Shown piece after piece: positions 12,502 to 22,189 of a stretch of DNA of 64,000 nucleotides. Location of the stretch: assembly GCA_021432635.1 (NCBI GenBank), contig MU270042.1:720488-784487 (forward strand), written 5' to 3'. This DNA comes from Thozetella sp. PMI_491 (lineage: Eukaryota > Ascomycota > Sordariomycetes > Chaetosphaeriales > Chaetosphaeriaceae). Below the pieces are notes generated by a model, which saw nothing but the letters and a program-made list of their open reading frames with translations, searched no databases and was not told the DNA's origin. The number at the start of each line of letters is the position of its first letter. The stretch's first letter is position 1. A program made the position numbers and the translations under genes.

Positions 12502-14300
12502 ATGTCACATTCTAACAGGACTTTTACACTAAGTTTACCAGTAAGAATAATAGAGAGGGCCTTGAGTCTTGGGACTACCAGTAAGGGATCGTGTTATATA
12601 GATCGGAGAAGCGATTGATAACAAAGCTCTATAGTATTAGTATCTCCTTATAAAGACTAATCGCGTTACGACTAGAAAAGTTTAAAGCATTCTAGGATAA
12701 AGCTAAAGCCCTTAGCTTTATAAGCCTATAAACTAAAACCAATCTGTCCCGTATTATATACGTGCCTATAGCTTATATCCTTAGACAGAGCCTAGAGGTA
12801 TTTCCTTTTAGCTTTAAGGTCGACCGAGACGAGTTCCTCTATGTAGTTCAGGTATATCCCTAGCTATTCTTTTAGAAGTATAAGAACCTATTGTTATACA
12901 ACCCAGCCGTTCTACCCTATCCTAAAGCCTTTGTTCCTAAAGATCCTAAGATATTTAGTAAGGACGAAGAAGGATCGGACAGCGATTCCTCAGGAGGCAG
13001 GCCTAATATCGCTATGCCCCTTAGGCGTAGTCCCTTGGGCTGTTTTACGCTAGTAATACTAGTGCGTGCCACGCAGCAGACTACTGCTGCTACTGCTGCC
13101 CCAAATGCTGCTGCCACCCCTAACACTCCTACCCCAGATGTTATAGATGCTACTAGACAGGCAGTCTTTGCTATGTATACTATGTTTTAGAGCAGGGGTT
13201 ATGTCTAAGAGGTGCTGGATACCTTAGATGTTAACAGCCTCGGCTTGAGCGCACTTGTGGAGAAGCTCTGCGATATATAAGACATGATTATGTATAACAC
13301 TGTGTAGAAAGTATTGGATGGTTGCCTCTAGGCAGTAAGTGTGCTGTAAGCTGCCCTTAGTATGTTATTCTGCAACTAGATGTTATAAGCACTTAGTCTA
13401 AGCCTATGGAAACAGGCCTGTACTAGCTCCTTACCACTAGCTTTAAGCCCTATAGCCTATTGATTAGCGCTATTAGTTGCTTTAGCTATAGCCTAGGAGC
13501 TAGAGCTAATGTATGAGATTATCTTTTACAGTTTAAAAGTCTTTATAAAGGAAGTTATAGTGTTTTAGTATAGCGATATGCTGCTATAGTATGTAGTTTC
13601 CTATAATATAAAGGGGGTGTTTTGTCTGGAATAGATAGCAGACGCTGTGGTAGAGTTTATTAATAATATAGTTTGTAAGGCCTTAGGGACTAAGGAATAC
13701 CTGTAGAAAGTAAGCCTAGGAGTTATCCTGTAGATGCTAGGGATCTATAGTATCTTATAGTATACCTATTCTTATAAGCCTAGTGTTAATCTGTTGGACA
13801 ATGTATAGGATAGGCAGATCGACTAGGTAGAGAAGATTGATAAGTCTAAGGCATACTTGATTATATATAGAGTAAGGTTAATTATATATAAGGCTAACTC
13901 GCTTGTATAAAGCTACCCGCTAGACCCTAAAGTATATTATACTAAGGGCAGCCTCTTAACTACTGTTAAATACACAGCTATTATACCTAATCCCAGCGTA
14001 GTACAGCCCTCTACTAGTATATAGAGTGCCCTATAGGACAAGTAGTTTTTATGCCCTAGCTGTAGCACTATTAGCCTAGGCTTTTAACATAGAATCCTAC
14101 CCTATTGGTTGGTTTATCCTTGGTTTATATGGAATATAGGCATAATTAGTAGCTTATAAGGTGTATATGTGATATATTAGGCCTGGGAAAGTATGTGTTG
14201 GCACTTTAGTGGCTTTAGTTTTATAATAGTATGCTTGATCTAATAGATTAGGCCTAGCTGTAGAATAGCTGCTGTACTTATAGAGAGTAATAGCTGTAGT
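12502..14300 (+). pseudogene. Decayed plus-strand coding-like block
   Basis: This block starts just after the TATA candidate. The clearest stretch lies around 12,780-13,190. It holds the frame containing LLYNPAVLPYPKAFVPKDPK, then an acidic/Ser run (KDEEGSDSDSSGG), then an Ala/Thr/Pro-rich linker, with 99 codons open at 12,891-13,190. Copy 2 keeps part of the same peptide at 33,672-33,857. Protein-like reading continues weakly to about 14.2 kb. An acidic Ser stretch followed by an Ala/Pro linker suggests a multidomain protein, but the family is not recognised. Treated as a fossil. Confidence 0.45.
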
Positions 14301-14500
14301 ATAAGCTAGGGTTGCTTTGTCTGCGCTTTATTTCTATCCTGCGGCGAGTAGGTGCCGGTCCGATCCGTGTATAAGGGATGCCTTTATCGCTCTATATCCG
14401 TGCGGTCTTAAGACACCTAGGGAGGGGGGGGGGCTTTGATATATATACCGACTGTGGTAAGAGCTGTTCTAAAAATAAACCACGGTAAAGCAGAGAGTAG
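14301..14500. other. G-rich spacer
   Basis: Region between converging coding-like blocks, with a G-rich stretch near 14,418-14,434. It may hold the 3' ends of both blocks; nothing more can be supported. Confidence 0.3.
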
Positions 14501-17500
14501 TAGTTTAGCCTTTAGATGGAGGCGGGGGATAGAGTAAGGGTATAAATAGATTATTCTATCTTGTTGGGGGGCGTGTTAGCCGCTTTTATGATGTAGCCTT
14601 GGGGCGGTATTATGGCGCTGGGGTCTAGATGCTTTATAATCTTCTATATAGAGAGCTTTATAGCCTCTTATATGTGGCTGTTATGCGAGAGGACTATAGC
14701 TTTAGTCTTGGGGAGTTAGGCCTAGCGTAGGAGTGGGTTAACTAGGCTTGCCTGGGCTGTGTTACAGAGCCTTTAAAGGTTGGGTACCTAGCTGTAGATG
14801 GCTTGGGCTGTGTGGGTAAACCGCTGCTCCTTACTTATCCTGCCCCTTGTTAAGAGCCCCTAGATGCTAGTGTAGATGTTAGGCGGTATAAAAGGTAGTA
14901 CGCTGTAGCTAAAGAGGTCTATAAGGGTGGTAACAGGCTATACCTGGTAGATATAGTTAGTTAGGATCTTCTTATTATCTAGCCCTATATAATTAGCGAG
15001 GAAGTTGCTGATGTATAAAGGGAAGCTATAGGTTTTATAGCCTTGGCTCTTAAGAAAGACGTTGAGCTTATGCTTGGGCTGCTGTGTGACTAAGTTCTAG
15101 AGCTGGACAAGCTTGGCCTTGTTATAGAGCAGTAAGAGGTAGGAGCCCGCTATGCCTAGGCCCTTTTCTTCTTATATAACATCGGCCCACCTAGAGGTAA
15201 GCTTAGCCAGCTGCTGCTGGCCCTCCTTCTCGAGGTTGCTCCTTACCTGGCTCGTAGCCTCTGCCCTACACAGGGCCTTGCCCGTCGCCGTAAAGAGGTG
15301 GTGCATAATGACCTTGGCAAGCCGCGCCCGGCTGCGCTCGCCAAACATATTGATAAGGAAGAGAGTGCTGAGGATATATACGTCGGGTTCGGTGTAGAGC
15401 GAGGCGGCACTATATATGCTCTTTTCGCCCTGTAGACTATAGACAAGCAACTGTGCGGTGGCTAGGGGGACTGGGTGGGCACAGCCTAAGTACTTAAGCG
15501 CAAGGATCTCTTTTACCAGGGTGTCTCTCTACCAGGGCTTTGTGTTTGCCGTTACCTTCTTCCCCGTATCCGACTCAGACGGCGGGCTTGCGGCAGTATT
15601 ATCTTCAGGCGGATGGGGGTCTATAGAGGCCAGCGTGGTAGGAAGCGACGTTGGTCTTACCATAACGGTAGCGGGGGACGCCCGGGGAGTGGCGGGCTCG
15701 GACGGGGAGCGCCGGACGGGGAGCGGCGAGCCGGGCGACGGCGAGCCGGGCGACGGCGAGCCAGCCGCTGCAGGCGTCAGGCCGTAGCTAGTGGGGAGGG
15801 AGGGTGTTGGGTCTAAGTGCGGGCTGGTGGCGAGGGCTCCCGCTGGGTATATCGCCGTTGGTGTCGCCGTGGTTGTGCTTGGGGGCCCGTGTGGCCGTGG
15901 CAGGCTCTCTTGGCTGACACTATTGGCCCCAGTCCCCGGGCGTGTCCTCTCCCCGGCCTGTAGTGGTGCTTCTTAGGGCTGATACTTCTCCGTGTATTGT
16001 ATGGCTAGGTCTGGCAGAGTCTTAGACAGCGTTAATACTTCCCTGAGGGTCTTAGGGTCTGTATTCTGGATGATGTCCCTGTATACTGTAGCTAGTATGG
16101 TCTTGATTGTGTCGAGGCTTTCGTACTTCTACCTGCGCTGCTTGGTGGGAGGCAGCGGGGACAGGGGCTCGAGGGCTGGACACTTGTGCCCCTGCATCGT
16201 AGGCCGGGCTGTCTCGCGTGTGCTATCGCTGGCTAGCTCCTTGAAGGAGACCGACTTGGACTGGTGGGGCTAGGGCATTGGATCTAAGGCGATGTATGGG
16301 GGTTGGTTAGTGTGTGTGGCTCCGAGGCTTGCCTGGGGCTGGCTGGCGGGGTTTTGTAGTGGCTGCGGTACTTATAGCTATCTGGGCATTGTAGCGTGTG
16401 GTGGCTGTTGTAGAATTGTCTCTAAATAGGAGTAAGGCGTTGTTTTTTACTAATAAGAGGCATGTAAAGAAATAGTGGGTTTGTAGTTTGATTGTATTAT
16501 ATATCCTTGTCCTATAGAGCCTGGGGGGGCTGGGTAGGGGGGGGGGTAGTAATTTCCGCGGTTGGTTATGCTTATAAGCTGGGGATCCTTTTCTTCTTAG
16601 TTTATTGCTTATAGTCTAGTGTAGTGGCTAAGTCTGTATAACTAGAGTAACACCTCTATGTCTATAATCTCCTGGAGTGTGTTAAGATAGGCAGGCTGTA
16701 GGATAATAGGGACAGCTGCTACTTGGTTAGTGTTTATAAGGGTTATAAGCTTGCCCTAATTGTGTGGCAATGGGTTATTAAGGTTCTAGCCGATGTATTA
16801 GAAGTAGAGGATCAGCTAGGTGTATGTACTCTTGGTGATCTATGAGAGCCTTTTGTTAGGGATAGGGAGTGGGAGGGTAGGGTACTGCTAGAAGAAGTAG
16901 TAGAAGAGTAGTATGTCAAGCTCGGCGAGGCAGGCAGGTAGCACGCCTAGAGTAAGGAGCTGGGCGTACGTGTTACTGAAGTGGGCAAAGTAGGGGAGTA
17001 TAATGATATTATGGGAGGCGACAACAGGGTCCTAGAGCTTGTGGAACAAGTTATTTATAGTCTTAATAGCTTTTTAGTTGGATGTAGCTATAGTAATATA
17101 CTGGCTTGCAAGCTTAGCAGCTTTCTTAAGGCCTGTAAAGGTAAACTTGACCGTGTCCTTAATAGTATGCTCTAGGTAGGCCTAGACAAGGGCCTAGTAG
17201 TACTAATTGGCAAGAGTAAGGAGTAGCTTAGACATAGTGTTGGTATAGAATACATGGAGAAGCAGGTTAATAATAGCCTTGATAAGGATCTGGATATGCT
17301 TTTAGCTTTGGCTGGGCTTAGTAATAAGGTTGAGGAGCTGCTTAAGGAAGGATTTACTCTGCTGGTACTAGCGGATGGCGCTGCGGTAGATCTAGAGGCT
17401 TAGGATAGTGATAGTGTAGAAGTAACGCTCCTGTAAGGTAAACTTGTGCTAGTTAGTAAGGTCTAGGAGGAAGGTAAACCTGTAGTGGTCGCGTATCTTG

Positions 17501-19850
17501 GCTAGGCTGAGCCCTAGCTACCGGTGCCCAGGCATATACTCTTGGAAGGGGCTGTTAAGCATGGCGGCGAGGTGGGGCAGGCTGTGCCGGGCGAAGTTGC
17601 TTAAGTAGTGGGTAAGGATGCTAAAAAGGGAGACAGTACTTTATGGGGCAAACAGGTCTTTGCTATAGTAGGTGTAGATGTAGTCTATAGCTTATAGTGT
17701 CTTATCAAGGTTTGTGTAGAGAAAGCCGTTAAAGGTGTTAGCAGGTATTATGTAGTAGGCGTCTGGTAGCACATTGGCAGGGACAGGCGCAACAGGTTCT
17801 GGCTGGGAAAGGGCGCCGCCTAGAAGTGTATACCACTACTACTCCTACGCCTAGACGCACCAGGCAAGTTCTAGGGTAAAGCAGATCTTAAACCGCTAGC
17901 CTGTGCTAGACGGGACAGCGTCTTTGTGGAGGACGTGGTATATGCGCTGGCAAGAGGCTACGAAGCTATGGGAGGCATGCATCTGGTCAGCGGTGGTGTG
18001 GGCTGCGGTGGAGATGCCTTCCCAGTCTTTACACCCGTAGGCAAGGTTGACGATGCCCGGGTGCGTGAAGGGATAGGTGCCGTACACGTCAAAGGCTTCC
18101 TTAGCAACCACGTACGAGTAGATATACCGCACGCCATACCTATACATCTCCGACAAGGGGCGCGGCTCAGAGGTCAGCGTCATGCTGTCGCAGAGGAGAT
18201 AGACGGGGTATTCCGTGGTGTGTACACGGCCCGCGAGAGGGGCGCCGGAGGCGCCGTCGCCAAGGAGCGCCTCGCCGACCCGTCCAGCCAGGAGCTTTTG
18301 GGTGTTAAGCTGGCAGCATCGCCGGGCTAGCACGGTGTAGTTATGCTGGTGCTGTCCGGTGCTCGGGTACTCTTTCGGCTGGAACTCGGCCGCTAGGTCG
18401 ATGTATTGCCCATAGAAGGAGGCCAGGGGGCTGGGGAGCGTGAGGTGGGCTTGGGCTTGCTTTTCGAACCCGTCGAGGCAGGCGGCCACCGAGTCTGCCT
18501 TAGACCCTATCTTAAAGCCTTTTCGGTCGTAGAGGAAGAATATATGGGCGAAGACGGCCGTGCTCCTAGTAGTGTTATTGCAGTCCTGGTTGTGGTTGTA
18601 GTTGTGGTTGGGGGAGAGGAGGGGGCCTAGGGCGGCAGCGACTGCCTGGATCGCAGCGGTGTTGAGGAGTATGCCTTTAGGCTGGCTATAGGCGCTGGCC
18701 TGCCTGTGTTGCTTGGCCTTGTAGGCCTTGGATTGGGTGAGTGTATCCTTGAAGGTGGCGGGGTAGTGCTGGGTAAATAAGGAGCTAAGGGAGTAAATGG
18801 CTGGGTGGACGATAGACTTGAAGAGGGTCTGGTGTATCGCGCTAGACACGTAGACTAGGTATCTGGTGGATACCCTTTTATTTACTGTTGTGGAGGCCTT
18901 AGGAAGCGGCGGCTAGAATAGCACTGGGAGAAACAGGTAGACTGGGATAGTTCTGACCCGGAGGAAGACGAGGTGGGGGATCTGATGTATAGGCACGAGC
19001 GTGCCTGTGGTAAAGGTGCCTCTGTTGTTGGTGGGTAGCTTGTAAGGAAATGGGACTTAGAGGTAGATAGATTTTAAAAGGAGGCTGGTTAGTAACGGTA
19101 TAGGTATATACTTAGCAACGCTTTAGAGGATAGTGAGGTTATAGAAGACTAAGAGGTAGCTATTAATGTCTAAGACAGCTGTGCCGAGTATAGCGGAGCG
19201 AGAATAGTTGAGATAGAGATAGACCTAAGCCTTAAAGAGTAGCTCTAGAGCTAGGCTAGAGAAGATATATTAAAGAAAGCTATAGTAAGGGAATAAAGGC
19301 CTAGGCGCCCCTTTAAGTACTGATGGGATAGGGTGGTTAGTATACTAGAGGCTAACCTTAGTACTTTCCTTAGTAAGTGTCTTCTTATACTAGCTGTTTG
19401 GCTAGGGGCTGCCAGCTGTCTTTAAGATTAATATATGCTTTAAGTAGGACTTAGAGTAGGATTATTTAGTGTTAAGATAAAGGTATAGTAGACAAGTAAT
19501 AAGTCTAGCTAGTAGGACGAATATAATAGTATAGGCAAGGTAGTCTTTAGGGCTTAAAAGCTCTAGGAGCTAGTTAATAAGCGTTTATTAGTTGGGGATA
19601 GTAGGGCTGTAAAGATTACTGTACTAAAGGGCTATATCTAGAGAAGGAGGTGTAGTGGGTTGTAAAGTAAGGATAGTAACGATATTGTTGTTAAACTGGT
19701 TAAACTAGTTATAGAAGTTAGACGAAGGAGATAGTGGCTTAGGCTAGTTTGTAGAGCTTTTTATGTATAAGCCAGCTATAGTAAGATTATATAAGGAGGA
19801 AGTAGGACTAGATAAGGAAGTTTTAATAATATCTATCTTACCTGGTAAAA
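14501..19850 (-). pseudogene. Large decayed minus-strand coding-like block, right part
   Basis: The best preserved coding trace in the element. The minus strand is open for about 338 codons at 17,896-18,911, with no ATG near its 5' end, so it is an internal piece of a larger protein. It contains Asn/His-rich NHNYNHNQDCNN, then FLYDRKGFKIGSKADS, then YPVYLLCDSMTL. A second open piece at 15,172-15,450 (92 codons) contains FLINMFGERSRARLAKVIMH. Between them, about 15,580-15,950, the minus frame is Ser/Pro-rich with SPSPG repeats. No known domain was recognised. In copy 2 the same region is heavily mutated. Treated as a fossil. Confidence 0.5.
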
Positions 19851-20385
19851 GCGGTATGTCTAGTGATATGATATAGATATCTAGTAACTATCTTTATTAT
19901 CTCTAATACCTTTAGTGTCTCTAGTAAATATAACCTATAGACAGAGATAAATAAAGGGCTAAAAAGGCTTAGTAATACCTTTATAAGCAAGTTAAATAAA
20001 CTATAAATCCTAGGCCCTTACTAGACTCTATCTAGAAAAATAGGTTGTAATAACATCGGGTAATTTAAAATCCCTAGCTTGCCTAGTCCCTGATTCCCAT
20101 TCCTCTTCCCTTTTATAATATATACATATATATATATATATATAACACACTTACTTGTACTTCTTATTAACTACTGTTTAAAATATAAGTTTTATATTGC
20201 CTATAGATAAGGCCTGGATTATTAGGGCTATAGAGTAGATTATATTTATTATAAAAAGAAAAAAAAGAAGTTGTATAGCAATAAAAAAAGAAGGAGAAAT
20301 AGGGCATTAGGGATAGGAAGAATCTATATAGTAAGAACTATAGGGCAATAGATTTTATTTAGCATGTTGTTCTTTAGATTAGTTT
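19851..20385. other. AT-rich 3' region of element
   Basis: No gene seen. It contains a TA/CA microsatellite (about 20,124-20,148) and purine-rich stretches (about 20,250-20,330). It is likely the upstream or promoter side of the minus-strand block, by position only. Confidence 0.3.
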
Positions 20386-20464
20386 GAAAAAATATAGAGT
20401 CTTAGGATATTAATAATCTAAACTATTAGCTAAGCCAATAGTTTAGTCTTATAAGCCTCTCCAT
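20386..20464. repeat. 3' direct repeat a, with internal hairpin
   Basis: About 78 bp beginning ATATAGAGTCTTAGGATA and ending CTTATAAGCCTCTC. Inside it is an inverted repeat, AAACTATTAGCT paired with AATAGTTT. It is repeated in the same orientation at 20,705-20,786, so the two copies bracket the right minisatellite. Confidence 0.85.
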
Positions 20465-20465
20465 A

Positions 20466-20704
20466 TAGGATATTATAGTGATTTCCGCCTGTTGGAAATC
20501 CTTTCCTCCCATAGGAAATTACTATGGTTTCCCCCCGTGAGAGATCATTATAGTTTCTACCTATGAGAAATCACTATCGTTTCTACCTATAGGAAATCAC
20601 TATGATTTCCTACGGTAGGAAATCATAATAGTTTCCTACCAGTAGAAATCACTATAGTTTCCACCTATAGGAAATCACTATAGTTTCTTATGGTAAGAAA
20701 TTAC
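20466..20704. repeat. Right-end 26-bp minisatellite, about 9 units
   Basis: Units of about 26 bp, TTTCCACCTATAGGAAATC plus ACTATA, related to the left-end array at about 22 of 26 positions and in the same orientation. GGAAATCACTATAGTTTCC is partly palindromic, so the array can fold into serial hairpins. Confidence 0.9.
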
Positions 20705-20786
20705 TATAAAATATAGAGTCTTAGGATAGGAATAATCTAAACTATTAGCTGAGCTAATAGTTTAGTGGGTCTTATAAGCCTCTCTA
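20705..20786. repeat. 3' direct repeat b, with internal hairpin
   Basis: Second copy of the roughly 78-bp repeat at 20,386-20,464, with the same inverted repeat, ending just before the A-run. Confidence 0.85.
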
Positions 20787-20788
20787 CT

Positions 20789-20840
20789 AAAAAAAAAAAA
20801 AAAAAAAAAAATTTCCCAAACCCAAAACAGATCAGTGTAG
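20789..20840. other. A-run and element right boundary
   Basis: A run of 23 A residues (20,789-20,811), then TTTCCCAAACCC, then AAACAGATCAG. The same order is present at 41,569-41,615 with 19 A residues. Homology between copies stops here, so this marks the right end. The CCCTAAAC in copy 2 resembles a single telomere-type unit but is not an array. Confidence 0.7.
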
Positions 20841-20935
20841 ATAGTATAATATAAGGTAAAGTAGTGACTAGGGATAAATAGTTTTAACCTTAGTTAAAAG
20901 AAGGGGAAAGGAGTAAAACAGGTAAAAGTAGTAAA
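20841..20935. other. Spacer between the two large copies
   Basis: About 95 bp that does not match the sequence right of copy 2. No gene seen. It leads directly into the N gap. Confidence 0.5.
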
Positions 20936-20991
20936 NNNNNNNNNNNNNNNNNNNNNNNNNNNNNNNNNNNNNNNNNNNNNNNNNNNNNNNN
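20936..20991. other. Assembly gap (56 Ns)
   Basis: Run of N. It falls where the left minisatellite of copy 2 should be, so the true length is unknown and the left end of copy 2 is missing. The frame at 20,868-21,119 on the minus strand crosses the Ns and is not real. Confidence 0.99.
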
Positions 20992-21058
20992 ACTACGATT
21001 TCCATTTCTAAGATATTATTATAATTTCCACTTAAAATATTACCACGATCTCCACATC
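20992..21058. repeat. Remnant of left minisatellite, copy 2
   Basis: About two and a half 26-bp units in phase with copy 1 positions 539-608, directly after the N gap. Confidence 0.85.
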
Positions 21059-22187
21059 TAAAATAAAGCTTGCCAATAAAGCTAAGGCTAAATATCATCC
21101 ACTCTATACCTAGTATCACAGATTACTAGACTATTAATTCCTAATAAAGCTTGCCGACAAAGCCAAGGCTAAATATTATCTACTCTATACCTAATACCAC
21201 AGATCACTAGACCGTTACTTCCCAATAAAGCTTACTAATAAAGCTAAGGCTAAATATTATCTACTCTATGCCTAGTACTATAGATTACTAGGCTATTAAT
21301 TCCTGATAAAGCTTACTAATAAAGCTAAGGCTAAATATTATCTATTCTATACCTAGTACCACAGATCATTAGACTATTAATTCCTAATAAAGCTTACCAA
21401 CAAAGCTAAGGCTAAATATTATCTACTCTATACCTAATACTATAAAGTACTAGACCATCGATTTCTAATAAAGCTTGCCAATAAAGCTAAGGCTAAATAT
21501 TATCTACTCTATACTTAAAACTATAAAATACTAGACTAAAAAGATCTTATATAACAGATACAAATAAGCTTCTACATAAGCCTCTTAACAAGAGAGCTTT
21601 ACACAATCCCTAGAGGCCTAGCCTTTAATTCCTAATAAAGCTTACTAATAAAGCCAAGGCTAAATATTATCTACTCTATACCTAGTACTATAAATTACTG
21701 GATTATAACAATACTATATAGCAGATATAAATAAGCTTCTCACAAGGCTTATTTCATAGGACCTTAAGGATTTTATATTATAGATATAAATAAGCTTTTA
21801 TATAAGCCTCTTAACACAAAAACTCTATATAATCCCTAAAGGCCTAGCCCTTAATTCCTAATAAAGCTTACCAATAAAGCTAAGGCTAAATATCATCCAC
21901 TCTATACCTGAGACTATAGAGCGCTAGACCATAAAAATCCTATATAACAGATATAAATAAGCTTTTATATAAGCCTCTTAATAAAAGAGCTTTATATAAT
22001 CCCTAAAGGCCTAGCCTTTAATTCTTAATAAAGCTTACTAATAAAGCTAAGGCTAAATATTATCTACTCTATACTTAGTACTATAGATTACTAAACTATA
22101 ATAATACTATATAGTAGATATAAATAAGCTTCTTATAAGGCTTATTTTACAAGACCTTAAGGATTCTATGTTATAAATACAAATAAG
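21059..22187. repeat. 81-bp tandem array, copy 2
   Basis: Anchors at about 21,065, 21,146, 21,227, 21,308, 21,389 and 21,470 give six regularly spaced 81-bp units, against four in copy 1, followed by the longer interleaved units. The whole array is about 330 bp longer than in copy 1. Confidence 0.9.
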
Positions 22188-22189
22188 CT

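Larger units (their letters stand above)
284..20840. mobile_element. Large unclassified repeated element, copy 1 (~20.5 kb)
   Basis: The element is defined by its near-colinear match with 20,992-41,615. Homology runs from the left minisatellite to a shared end just after the A-run (the shared motif CAGATCAG, then divergence). Contents in order: 26-bp minisatellite, 81-bp array, minus-strand coding-like block (about 1.4-11 kb), 153-bp triplicate, plus-strand coding-like block (about 12.5-14.3 kb), minus-strand coding-like block (about 14.5-19.8 kb), and a 3' repeat module. No reverse transcriptase, integrase, tyrosine recombinase, DDE transposase or capsid motif was recognised. No long terminal repeats or inverted termini were seen. 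It is broken throughout by many RIP-type changes but structurally looks nearly whole. The family is unknown: it could be a giant transposon or an old virus-like element. RIP has hit this copy less than the second one. Confidence 0.8.

Noticed and set aside
15458-16273. Plus-strand frames in the GC-rich stretch
   Set aside because: Low-complexity Gly/Glu repeats antisense to a Ser/Pro-rich minus frame; treated as shadows.
17926-18630. Plus-strand frames of 134 and 74 codons
   Set aside because: Antisense to the preserved minus-strand frame at 17,896-18,911, which is longer and more protein-like.
20812-20840. Telomere or interstitial telomere array
   Set aside because: Only one CCCTAA-like unit is present and copy 1 has CCCAAA instead; not an array.
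284-20840. Starship-type giant transposon
   Set aside because: Size would fit, but I saw no tyrosine recombinase (captain) motif at either end. It cannot be excluded.
20868-21119. 83-residue minus frame
   Set aside because: It runs through the N gap, so its middle is unknown.
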